From Bordetella parapertussis (GTDB lineage Bacteria > Pseudomonadota > Gammaproteobacteria > Burkholderiales > Burkholderiaceae_A), in NCBI GenBank assembly GCA_945862305.1, contig CAMAXF010000012.1, forward strand, positions 1-25,158: a DNA stretch of 25,158 bases, given 5' to 3'. The notes beneath the pieces were generated by a model. That model was given only the letters and a program-made list of their open reading frames with translations, searched no databases and was not told the origin of the DNA. A program made the translations under genes and the position numbers. Below, in pieces: positions 9,428 to 20,483 of this stretch (the stretch's first letter is position 1; every line of letters begins with the position of its first letter).

Positions 9428-10720
9428 ATGAGTGAGACCACACAAGTTGTTGCTGCAACCCTCTTTGCCATTGCCATTTTGCACACCTTCGTGGCCAGCG
9501 CCTTCCTGAAGCTTGGGCATCGCTACCCCCAGCACGACGGCCTTTTTCATATTCTCGGCGAAGTGGAAGCGGTTTTCGGCATTTGGTCGATCATTTTGTT
9601 TGGGTATCTCATTTATGCAGAGGGCTTCGGCCAGGCGGTGGATTACGCCGATTCCCGCAATTACACGGAACCCCTGTTCGTCTTCACCATCATGGTGGTG
9701 GCCGCCAGCAAGCCCGTCATGTTTGCCGCGAAGCAGGTTGTCGAATACCTCTCCGGCCACCTTCCCATGGACAAGACCACCTCGCGCTACCTGGTCATCA
9801 TGACCGTGGTGCCTCTGTTGGGCTCACTCATCACCGAGCCAGCGGCCATGACCCTGGCCGCCCTCATGCTGTTGAAATTCTTTCACAAGGACACGCCCAC
9901 CTTCTTCAAGTACGCCACCATCGGCACGCTTTTTGTCAACGTGTCCATCGGTGGCTCATTGACCCACTTCGCCGCCCCGCCCATCCTGATGGTGGCCTCC
10001 ACCTGGAACTGGGACACCGCCTATGTATTTACCCACCTGGGCTGGAAGTCTGCGATTGCAGTGGTGATCAACGGGGTCGTACTGACCCTGCTCGTTCGCA
10101 AGGCGCTCACAGCAGCGGCTGCACGTGAGGCAGCCGAGTCGGCTGAGGATCAGGCCGATGCCCATGCGGCAGCATCGGTGCCGCTGGCGATCGTCCTCCT
10201 CCACCTTCTGTTGGTTGCGGGCATCGTACTGTTTGCGCATCACTCGCCGGTCTTCTTGGCCATACTTCTGGTCTTCCTGGGTCTGGCAACCGCTTACCCT
10301 CAATTCCAAGACCGCCTCATCATCAAGGAGGGCCTCATGGTCGGCTTCTTCCTGGCGGGGCTGGTGGTCCTGGGCGGGATGCAGTCCTGGTGGCTTCAGC
10401 CCTTGCTCACCCAGATGAGCCCGGATGCCGTTTACTTTGGGGCCACAGCGCTCACGGCCGTGACCGACAATGCAGCCCTCACCTATCTGGGCTCCTTGGT
10501 CGAGGGACTGAGTGAGGAATTCAAGTACGCCCTGGTGGCCGGCGCCCTTACTGGTGGAGGCCTCACCATCATCGCCAATGCGCCAAACCCAGCGGGCGCA
10601 ACGGTCCTGAAGGGCCGTTTCGATGGCGGTGTGATCAACCCTGGCCTGCTCTTTATCGCAGCACTGGGCCCAACCTTGGTGACGATTCTCTGCTTCAAGC
10701 TCTTGCCGCTCACCCTCTAG
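9428..10720 (+). CDS. Putative Na+/H+ antiporter, copy 2 (PF07399-like)
   Basis: 430-residue paralogue of the antiporter at 7151-8419. The start MSETTQVVAA aligns with MSPETQVVAS of copy 1. The central membrane core is largely identical (TEPLFVF, ITEPAAMTLAA, LTHFAAPP, ASTWNWDTA, TDNAALTYLGSLVEGLS, IANAPNPAGAT). Divergence is concentrated in a hydrophilic loop at about residues 225-250, which here is longer and Ala/Glu/Asp-rich (AAREAAESAEDQADAHAAAS), probably a cytoplasmic segment that could differ in regulation. Candidate -10 TACACT lies at 9384-9389 without a convincing -35. The gene is convergent with the CBS-DUF294 gene 20 bases downstream, with no clear terminator between. Confidence 0.8.
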   Translation: MSETTQVVAATLFAIAILHTFVASAFLKLGHRYPQHDGLFHILGEVEAVFGIWSIILFGYLIYAEGFGQAVDYADSRNYTEPLFVFTIMVVAASKPVMFAAKQVVEYLSGHLPMDKTTSRYLVIMTVVPLLGSLITEPAAMTLAALMLLKFFHKDTPTFFKYATIGTLFVNVSIGGSLTHFAAPPILMVASTWNWDTAYVFTHLGWKSAIAVVINGVVLTLLVRKALTAAAAREAAESAEDQADAHAAASVPLAIVLLHLLLVAGIVLFAHHSPVFLAILLVFLGLATAYPQFQDRLIIKEGLMVGFFLAGLVVLGGMQSWWLQPLLTQMSPDAVYFGATALTAVTDNAALTYLGSLVEGLSEEFKYALVAGALTGGGLTIIANAPNPAGATVLKGRFDGGVINPGLLFIAALGPTLVTILCFKLLPLTL

Positions 10721-10740
10721 TAGGGGGCGGCGCACGACCC

Positions 10741-12210
10741 TCAGAGCCGAAGGTCCATCGACACGGCAGACCTCAGCCTTGAGAGGTCATCGAGGGCCAC
10801 CCGCAGCGCCTCGAGTTCATGAAGGCTCAAGGGGTCGAGCTCCAAGGCGTTGGGGTTCTCACGGCCCTGAAGCTGCGCCCGCAGCCGATAGCGCTGGGCC
10901 AGGTCGAAGGCCTCTCGAATGGCCTGCGACTCACTGAGCTGAAGCTTTCCCGCCTTCTGAAGTGCGGCCAAGCGACCATCGGTGGACGTGACGGCCACCC
11001 CGTTCATCAGGGCGAGCACTCGGGTCCAGGCCACCACGGGTGCCGTACCCGACTTCTTGATGTCCAGCTGCGGCGGCGAGAGCCAGTCGGCCCGGACGTT
11101 TCGGCTGCGAAGCCAGCGGGCCACGGCCGAGAAGAACACCGGGTTCGGGAGCTCACCCACACCATTTCGTGTCGCGTCCTGGGCCATGGCCCGAAGAAAT
11201 GCGGGGTGACGCCGAACCTCGTCGGTGACCCAAGACCGCAGCGAGCCCACCAGCCCACGATCGCCATAGAGGGCCCGAAAATCCAGAAAGATGTGCGCAT
11301 CCAGGATTCGCTCGGGGCTTGGTCGCTCGAACCATTCGCTGAGCGCAGTCTGCCAATGCGCCAGCGGTCGACACCACTTGGCGTGCTGGGCCATGACACC
11401 ACCCTTGCACAAGGGGAAGCCCACGGCATCGAGTCCCTCATTGACGGCCCGGGCAAAATCTTGGAAGAGCGGCGCCAAGACCTCATCACCATCGAAGACA
11501 ATGGCGTTGTCCTGGTCGGTGGCAATGGTCTGTTCGTCGCGGCCCTCGGAGCCCAGCGCCAGCCAGGCCCAGGGCACCGTGGGTGGGGCCATCACTCGGG
11601 AATCTGCACGAACCAGATCGATGACCCGCACGGTCATGGCATCGTTCAGGTGACTCATGAGCTTGGCCACCGCGGTGGCCGACAGCCCCTCTTGAAAGAG
11701 CCGCTGCGCAAGACGGCGAATGTCCTGCCCGATGGCTGCCAACTCAGGGAAAGAGGCAGCATGGGCAATCATCGCCGAGAGGCTCCGAAGGCTCTGGCGC
11801 TGATGGGCCATGAGGTCACTCTCGGAGAGCACGCCCACCAGCCGGCCATCGTCCTCGAGCACCGGCAGATGCCGAATGCCATGGGAGGCCATCTGAATCA
11901 TGGCCTCCAGAACGGTCTGGTGGGTTGGCGCACAGATCACGTTCTTTGACATCACCTGCTCAATGGGTGTCTGCAGGTCTACGCTGGGCAGGATGATGCG
12001 GCTGATGAGGTCGTAGCGGGTGAGGATGCCCATGGGCGAGGCCTCGTCGTCCACCACCACAATCGAGCCCACACGGCCCGAGTGCATCTGCTGGAATACG
12101 ACCCGCAGCGGCGCATCTGGAGGGCAGGTCAGTGGCCTTCGCCGAATCAATCGACCGATCTGGGTCTCAGGGCCCATGAGGCTCAGATCTTTTTGCAGTG
12201 CGTCATCCAA
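10741..12210 (-). CDS. CBS-domain DUF294 nucleotidyltransferase-like protein
   Basis: 489-residue cytoplasmic signalling protein. Two CBS domains (about 19-72 and 83-138) form a likely adenine-nucleotide-sensing pair. They are followed by a DUF294 nucleotidyltransferase domain related to GlnD, with the motif GSEGRDEQ and the metal-binding D232 and D234 in TDQDNA, and by a DUF294 C-terminal helical domain (about 310-460). The cyclic-nucleotide-binding domain often found at the N-terminus of this family is absent. Such proteins are commonly encoded near acetate/SSS-type symporters and may modify or gauge them; here the symporter pair lies about 1 kb away on the opposite strand. Catalytic target is unknown. 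Confidence 0.88.
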   Translation of the reverse strand: MDDALQKDLSLMGPETQIGRLIRRRPLTCPPDAPLRVVFQQMHSGRVGSIVVVDDEASPMGILTRYDLISRIILPSVDLQTPIEQVMSKNVICAPTHQTVLEAMIQMASHGIRHLPVLEDDGRLVGVLSESDLMAHQRQSLRSLSAMIAHAASFPELAAIGQDIRRLAQRLFQEGLSATAVAKLMSHLNDAMTVRVIDLVRADSRVMAPPTVPWAWLALGSEGRDEQTIATDQDNAIVFDGDEVLAPLFQDFARAVNEGLDAVGFPLCKGGVMAQHAKWCRPLAHWQTALSEWFERPSPERILDAHIFLDFRALYGDRGLVGSLRSWVTDEVRRHPAFLRAMAQDATRNGVGELPNPVFFSAVARWLRSRNVRADWLSPPQLDIKKSGTAPVVAWTRVLALMNGVAVTSTDGRLAALQKAGKLQLSESQAIREAFDLAQRYRLRAQLQGRENPNALELDPLSLHELEALRVALDDLSRLRSAVSMDLRL

Positions 12211-12276
12211 TGGCTTTCCCTAGGCAGATTCGACTAGACAGCGTGGGTGTCACGCGGTACTGTCTGGAAAATTTTA

Positions 12277-12600
12277 ATGACAAAGCGGGGACAGCTGTTG
12301 ATCGATCTACTCGTGATTCTGAAGGGACTTGTTGAATTCACTGGCCTGATGCTGCTCGGCCAGGGCATTGTCTACTTCTTGAGTTTCGGTCGACACGAGC
12401 ACAACGCAGTCTACAAAATGTTTGCAATCATCACGGGCCCCGTGGTCAAGGCCGCCAGGGTCGTGACACCCCGTCAGGTCGCCGACCGACACATTCCCTT
12501 GGTCGGTTTCTTCTTGTTGTTTTGGATCTGGTTTGCCCTGACCGTGGCCAAGGCCTCGTTGGTGTTGCCCGCCGCGCAGGCCACGGGGCTGACACCATGA
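12277..12600 (+). CDS. Two-TM inner-membrane protein, unknown function
   Basis: 107-residue protein with two hydrophobic segments, about residues 9-35 (DLLVILKGLVEFTGLMLLGQ) and 73-95 (LVGFFLLFWIWFALTVA), separated by a basic amphipathic loop (YKMFAIITGPVVKAARVVTP). The arrangement recalls YggT-type membrane proteins, but I cannot name a family. ATG at 12277 was preferred; an in-frame GTG at 12247 would add ten residues and neither has a strong ribosome-binding site. The stop overlaps the next gene's start as ATGA, so it is translationally coupled to the TPR protein and probably works with it. Confidence 0.7.
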   Translation: MTKRGQLLIDLLVILKGLVEFTGLMLLGQGIVYFLSFGRHEHNAVYKMFAIITGPVVKAARVVTPRQVADRHIPLVGFFLLFWIWFALTVAKASLVLPAAQATGLTP

Positions 12601-13199
12601 AGTTGCTGCGCTGCTTCTTTAACAAAAAGGTGGGCATCTGGGCTGGCGTGTTCGGTCAGGATGAGATCGCAGCCGATTATTGGATTCGTGCGGCAGAACT
12701 GGAGGGCAGGCCCTCCGGCATGGCCACCAGCCTCATCACCGCAGCCAACCACCTCACCATCGCCAAGAAGCTCGCCGAGTCCGAGGCCGTCTTGCGCCGG
12801 AGCATCGAGGTCGATGGCACCCAGGCACCCGCCTGGTTCAACCTGGGCTTTCTTATTCAGAAGCGCAATGCCCACGAGGAGGCCCTCGAGGCCTTCGACC
12901 AGGCCATTCGCCACGACCCCCGCCTGGACCGTGCCCATTACGGGCGCGCCCTCTCCCTCATGGCCCTCGACCGCAACATTGAGGCCAAGGCGTCACTGGA
13001 ACGCACCGTCGACCTCCAGCCCATGAGCCCCTACGGCTACTACCACCTGGCCCACCTCCAATTCCGCATGGGCGATGAAAAAGCCTATCGCAAGACCACG
13101 CGCAAGCTGCACACCTTTGAGCCCAAGCTGGCTGTGCAACTGCAAACCGAAACAGGCGTCGATGCTGGCGTGACAGACCCCTTCGACAAACTGCGTTGA
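12597..13199 (+). CDS. Tetratricopeptide repeat protein
   Basis: 200-residue soluble protein composed mostly of TPR helices. At least four repeat-like units can be traced at about residues 52-84, 79-112 (AWFNLGFLIQKRNAHEEALE), 113-146 (AHYGRALSLMALDRNIEAKA) and 147-180 (YGYYHLAHLQFRMGDEKA). TPRs mediate protein-protein contacts, so it is likely an adaptor or assembly factor. The N-terminus (MKLLRCFFNKKVGIWAGVF) is weakly hydrophobic and may touch the membrane. The ATG overlaps the stop of the two-TM gene as ATGA. The longer upstream frame overlaps that gene and is not needed. Confidence 0.82.
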   Translation: MKLLRCFFNKKVGIWAGVFGQDEIAADYWIRAAELEGRPSGMATSLITAANHLTIAKKLAESEAVLRRSIEVDGTQAPAWFNLGFLIQKRNAHEEALEAFDQAIRHDPRLDRAHYGRALSLMALDRNIEAKASLERTVDLQPMSPYGYYHLAHLQFRMGDEKAYRKTTRKLHTFEPKLAVQLQTETGVDAGVTDPFDKLR

Positions 13200-13214
13200 A
13201 TTCGATTGATGAAA

Positions 13215-13238
13215 CGGCGGGACAAGCCGGTCTTTTTT
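13215..13238 (+). terminator. Weak possible intrinsic terminator
   Basis: A four-base-pair GC stem (CGGC 13215-13218 with GCCG 13226-13229) and seven-base loop is followed by GTCTTTTTT. The U tract is good but the stem is short. It could attenuate transcription between the TPR gene and the symporter pair. Confidence 0.25.
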
Positions 13239-13251
13239 AAATGGAGGATGT

Positions 13252-13515
13252 ATGCAACTGACGGAACGACATCTCGCCTACTGGCGAGCGCTGCTCAAGA
13301 AGACCGGTCTCTTGCTGGCCATCTGGTTTGTAGTCACCTTTGTGGTGGGCTACAACGCCGAGAGCCTCGCATTTGACTTCTTCGGCTGGCCCTTCTCATT
13401 CTGGGTGGGTGCTCAGGGGGCATTGATTGTGTATGTGCTCATCATTTGGTACTACGCACGATCAATGAACCAAATTGACAAAGAATTCGGCGTTGCCGAG
13501 GCGGAGGAAGACTGA
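13252..13515 (+). CDS. DUF4212 small subunit of sodium/solute symporter
   Basis: 87-residue membrane protein with two transmembrane segments (about 17-37 and 45-68), matching the DUF4212/TIGR03647 family of small partners encoded ahead of SSS symporters. Family hallmarks are the N-terminal YWRALLKKTGLLLAIWFVVT and the WYYARSMNQIDKEFG block before the acidic tail. GGAGG precedes the ATG. Its stop overlaps the start of the symporter gene as TGATG, which fits a stoichiometric two-subunit transporter. Confidence 0.92.
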   Translation: MQLTERHLAYWRALLKKTGLLLAIWFVVTFVVGYNAESLAFDFFGWPFSFWVGAQGALIVYVLIIWYYARSMNQIDKEFGVAEAEED

Positions 13516-15599
13516 TGGCTACTCTTGATTCTCACAGCATGGAAGCCAAGTCGCAGAAGGCCTTTACCGCGCAGCTGAAGAAGGTCTACGGCTTCTACAC
13601 CGGCGGTTTCATCGGTTTCTGCATCCTGTTGGCCATTGCAGAACAGATGGGCCTCTCACGGGCTGGCATTGGCTATGTGTTCCTCGGCGCCACCGTGTTG
13701 CTCTATGCCGGCATCGGCATCATGAGCCGCACGAACGACGCGGATGAATACTACGTGGCCGGCCGTCGCGTGCCTGCCGTCTTCAACGGCATGGCCACTG
13801 GCGCAGACTGGATGTCCGCGGCGTCCTTCATCGGGATGGCGGGGGGCTTGTACGCTGGCGGCTATGGCGGCCTGGCCTTCATCATGGGCTGGACGGGCGG
13901 CTATGTGCTGGTTGCGCTCTTCCTGGCACCGTTCCTGCGCAAGTTTGGTCAATTCACCATTCCGGACTTCCTCGGCGCCCGCTACGGCGGCACCACACCT
14001 CGCCTGATTGGCGTGGGCATTGCCATCCTCTGCTCCTTCACCTACGTGGTGGCGCAGATCTACGGCGTGGGCCTGATCACAACCCGCCTCACCGGCGTGT
14101 CGTTTGAGGTCGGGGTCTTCCTAGGCCTTGGCGGAATTCTGGTCTGCTCGTTCCTGGGCGGCATGAAGGCGGTGACCTGGACCCAGGTGGCCCAGTACAT
14201 CATCCTCATCATTGCCTACATGATCCCGGTGGTCTGGCTGTCGGTAAAACAAACCGGCTTCCCGATTCCTCAGTTGGTCTACGGCCAGCAGTTGGTCAAG
14301 GTGACGGCACTGGAAGGCAAAATCAACACCGATCCGAAAGAGCTGGAAGTCCGTCAGATCTTCAAGGACCGCGCTGCTGCTGCCACCGAGAAGCTCAAGG
14401 ATGTGCCTGCCTCCTACGCGGCTGACAAGGCTGCCGCAGAGGCCAAGGTGGCCGCTGCCAAGGGCGACGCGGCTGCACTGACCGCTGCTGAGGCTGCACT
14501 TGCCAAATTCCCCGCAGACGAAGCTGCTTACACCAAGGGCTTGAATGCAGAGAAGGGCTTGGCCGCTCGGGCGAATGCACCACGTGCACACGCGGCCGCC
14601 TTCCCCGGCAAGGATGAAGCTGCCAAGGACAAGGCCCGTCGTAACTTCCTGGCCCTCATCCTCTGCCTGATGGTGGGTACGGCTGCGCTGCCACACATCC
14701 TGATGCGGTTCTACACCACGCCGTCTGTGCGTGAGGCCCGCAACTCGGTGACCTGGTCGTTGTTCTTCATCTTCCTGCTTTACTTCACGGCGCCCGCACT
14801 GGCCGTGCTGGTGAAGTTTGTGATGTACAACGATGTGGTGGGCTCATCCTTTGCCACGCTGCCCGCCTGGGTTGCGAACTGGGCTGCAGTGGATCCAGGC
14901 TTGCTGTCCATCACGGACATCAACAAGGACGGCATCGTTCAGTTGGCAGAAATCAAGATCGGTCCAGACATCGTGGTGCTGGCCACGCCTGAGATTGCCG
15001 GCCTGCCCTATGTGGTCTCGGGCATGGTGGCTGCAGGTGGCCTGGCTGCTGCCCTGTCGACCGCTGATGGCCTGCTGCTGACCATGGCCAATGCGCTCTC
15101 GCACGACGTCTACTACAAGACCATCGACCCGAACGCACCGGTTTCGCGCCGCGTGATGATCTCGAAGTCGATGCTCCTGATCGTGGCCGTCTTGGCCGCC
15201 TTGGTGGCGCAACAGAAGCCAGCCGACATCCTCTTCCTGGTGGGTGCGGCCTTCTCCTTCGCTGCGGCTGGGTTCTTCCCCGCCCTGGTGTTGGGCATCT
15301 TCTGGAAGCGGACCACGGGCATTGCCGCAAGCCTGGGCATGCTCGCCGGCATTGGCGTTTGCTTCTACTACATGTCACTCAACCAGCCCTGGCTGCGTGA
15401 GGTGTTCTACGGCATCGCCCGTAGCGTGCCCACGGCACCCACCGAGTGGTTCGGGATCTCCGCGATTTCTGCGGGCATCTTCGGCATCCCCTTGGGCTTT
15501 GCAGTGATTATCATCGTGAGCCTCATCACCCCGGCCCCAAGCCGCGAGGTGCAGGACATGGTCTCCCAGGTTCGGTATCCCGACCTGAAGATGGCCTAA
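13515..15599 (+). CDS. SSS-family sodium/solute symporter (VC_2705/ActP type) with EF-hand loop
   Basis: 694-residue cation/solute symporter of the VC_2705-like branch (TIGR03648), related to acetate permease ActP. Typical blocks are EYYVAGRRVPAVFNGMATGADWMSAASFIGMAGG near residues 77-110 and MVGTAALPHILMRFYTTPSV near 386-405. Two features stand out. Residues about 260-372 are an Ala/Lys/Glu-rich hydrophilic insertion that probably forms long helices, and residues 468-479 (DINKDGIVQLAE) match a canonical EF-hand calcium loop with D, N, D, G and E at positions 1, 3, 5, 6 and 12. Substrate is not determined; small carboxylates such as acetate, lactate or pyruvate are the family norm. It forms a two-gene unit with DUF4212. 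Confidence 0.9.
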   Translation: MATLDSHSMEAKSQKAFTAQLKKVYGFYTGGFIGFCILLAIAEQMGLSRAGIGYVFLGATVLLYAGIGIMSRTNDADEYYVAGRRVPAVFNGMATGADWMSAASFIGMAGGLYAGGYGGLAFIMGWTGGYVLVALFLAPFLRKFGQFTIPDFLGARYGGTTPRLIGVGIAILCSFTYVVAQIYGVGLITTRLTGVSFEVGVFLGLGGILVCSFLGGMKAVTWTQVAQYIILIIAYMIPVVWLSVKQTGFPIPQLVYGQQLVKVTALEGKINTDPKELEVRQIFKDRAAAATEKLKDVPASYAADKAAAEAKVAAAKGDAAALTAAEAALAKFPADEAAYTKGLNAEKGLAARANAPRAHAAAFPGKDEAAKDKARRNFLALILCLMVGTAALPHILMRFYTTPSVREARNSVTWSLFFIFLLYFTAPALAVLVKFVMYNDVVGSSFATLPAWVANWAAVDPGLLSITDINKDGIVQLAEIKIGPDIVVLATPEIAGLPYVVSGMVAAGGLAAALSTADGLLLTMANALSHDVYYKTIDPNAPVSRRVMISKSMLLIVAVLAALVAQQKPADILFLVGAAFSFAAAGFFPALVLGIFWKRTTGIAASLGMLAGIGVCFYYMSLNQPWLREVFYGIARSVPTAPTEWFGISAISAGIFGIPLGFAVIIIVSLITPAPSREVQDMVSQVRYPDLKMA

Positions 15600-15618
15600 T
15601 CCATCAGAGGTGTTTCAC

Positions 15619-15651
15619 CAAAGCCCGTGCAGAAATGCACGGGCTTTTTTT
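15619..15651 (+). terminator. Rho-independent terminator after symporter gene
   Basis: A strong perfect hairpin pairs AAAGCCCGTGCA with TGCACGGGCTTT around the small loop GAAA, followed by a run of T. It begins 20 bases beyond the symporter stop and closes the DUF4212-symporter unit. The convergent MarR gene ends about 65 bases further on. Confidence 0.95.
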
Positions 15652-15715
15652 ATGCCTGAAAGGAAAAGGACGCGTACTCCGCCGGCAAGGCGCCGGACCG
15701 CTTGAGGAAACTGGT

Positions 15716-16198
15716 TTAGATGTCAGCCAGGGGCATGAGGGCCGTGGCCGGCATGGCGCCGGTGTGGCCCATGCGGGCGATGAGGTGGTCGAGATGGCCT
15801 TCGAGCACCTGACTGGATGCCATGGGCATCTCCGCCAAAGCCTGCACCAGCACGCCGGCCTTGGGCTCTGGCACCTTGGCCAGCAGCTCGTTGGCCTTGG
15901 GGGTGGTGATGAGGGCAAAGGCCCGAGCGTCGTCCTGATCGCGCTGCCGAATGACAAAGCCATCGGCCACCAGGTTTCGAACAATGTTGCTGGCGGTGGA
16001 CTGATGCACGGCCAGGCGCTCGGTGAGCTCCCCGGGGCGAATGCCGGGGTTGTCGAAGATGATGGCCAGGGCCCAGACATGAGAGCCTGAGAGCCCGGTG
16101 GCCTTTTCCACCTTTCGGTAATGCTCTTTCACAGCACGGAAAATCACGCGGAACTGCTTGAGAACCCGAACGGCTTGGTCGGGCACGCTGTTGGTCAC
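15716..16198 (-). CDS. MarR-family transcriptional regulator
   Basis: 160-residue winged-helix regulator. The DNA-binding region is clear at about residues 50-100 (RPGELTERLAVHQSTASNIVRNLVADGFV then wing residues RQRDQDDARAF). The start is GTG at 16198, supported by AAGGGAGG just upstream. MarR proteins usually repress nearby genes and release DNA on binding phenolic or oxidising ligands. The gene diverges from the thiamine operon and shares a 282-base gap with it; its target is not evident, and TPP control of the thiamine operon does not require it. Confidence 0.9.
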   Translation of the reverse strand: MTNSVPDQAVRVLKQFRVIFRAVKEHYRKVEKATGLSGSHVWALAIIFDNPGIRPGELTERLAVHQSTASNIVRNLVADGFVIRQRDQDDARAFALITTPKANELLAKVPEPKAGVLVQALAEMPMASSQVLEGHLDHLIARMGHTGAMPATALMPLADI

Positions 16199-16313
16199 GG
16201 GGGCCTCCCTTGGAATAATCGCGTGACACTAGCACTTCTGCCCCTGGCTGGCGAGTCTGCCCAAACCCCAACCCTGCCTGCGCCCCCGGAACCTTTTGAG
16301 TGCCGCAGGCCAG

Positions 16314-16341
16314 TCCACATCGTCCAGAACAGGCGTACACT
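16314..16341 (+). promoter_or_regulatory. Candidate sigma-70 promoter for the thiamine operon
   Basis: TCCACA at 16314-16319 and TACACT at 16336-16341 are 16 bases apart and would start transcription near 16348, at the edge of the TPP aptamer. Each hexamer matches consensus at four of six positions. The position relative to the riboswitch is the main support. Confidence 0.4.
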
Positions 16342-16343
16342 CA

Positions 16344-16437
16344 TAGCTAGAGCGGGGGTGCCTGGCGGCAAGTTGCCGAGCAGGCTGAGAGAGACCCATT
16401 GAACCTGATCTGGTTAATGCCAGCGTAGGAAAGCTTC
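16344..16437 (+). ncRNA. TPP riboswitch aptamer (THI element)
   Basis: The conserved TPP aptamer segments occur in order: GGGGTGCC at about 16355-16362, GGCTGAGAGAGACCC at about 16383-16397, and TTGAACCTGATCTGGTTAA then TGCCAGCGTAGGAAAGC through about 16434. The variable P3 region contains a GGCGGCAAGTTGCC hairpin. It senses thiamine pyrophosphate in the leader of thiD-thiC-thiO-thiS-thiG-thiE and is followed immediately by a terminator-type hairpin. Confidence 0.97.
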
Positions 16438-16440
16438 GAT

Positions 16441-16477
16441 CACCCCCTCTGTCTGTCTTCTGATGAGGGGGTTTTTG
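16441..16477 (+). terminator. Riboswitch expression platform: terminator hairpin overlapping thiD ribosome-binding site
   Basis: ACCCCCTC (16442-16449) pairs with GAGGGGGT (16465-16472), followed by a short T run. CACCCCC (16441-16447) is also perfectly complementary to GGGGGTG (16354-16360) in the aptamer 5' strand, giving a mutually exclusive antiterminator. GAGGGGG (16465-16471) sits nine bases before the thiD ATG and is the only Shine-Dalgarno candidate, so the same hairpin would also block translation. The T run is short (five). Confidence 0.85.
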
Positions 16478-16480
16478 TTG

Positions 16481-20280
<3,800 letters not shown>

Positions 20281-20284
<4 letters not shown>

Positions 20285-20481
20285 CGGTCTCGGTCAATGG
20301 CCTGGCGGTCTCGCTGCCCGAGGGTGCGAGCCTGGAAGATCTCATTCATCTGCTCAACAAAGACCCCGCGCGTGTGGCCACGGCCGTGAACGAGACATTT
20401 GTGCCCCGCACACAACGAAGTGCTGTACGGCTCTGCCAAGGAGATGCCATCATGACCTTCGAACCCATCACAGGAGGCTGA
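20281..20481 (+). CDS. thiS: Sulfur carrier protein ThiS
   Basis: 66-residue ubiquitin-fold protein ending in the required Gly-Gly, whose C-terminus is adenylated and thiocarboxylated to deliver sulfur to ThiG. The start MTVSVNGLAVSLPEG at 20281 overlaps the thiO stop as ATGA; an in-frame ATG at 20269 would add four residues not expected in the family. The block TAVNETFVPRTQRSAVRL is typical. ThiF, which activates ThiS, is not in this window. Confidence 0.95.
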
Positions 20482-20483
20482 CT

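Noticed and set aside
16463..16480. Earlier ATG for thiD at 16463
   Set aside because: It lies within the 3' arm of the riboswitch terminator and would precede the only ribosome-binding site.
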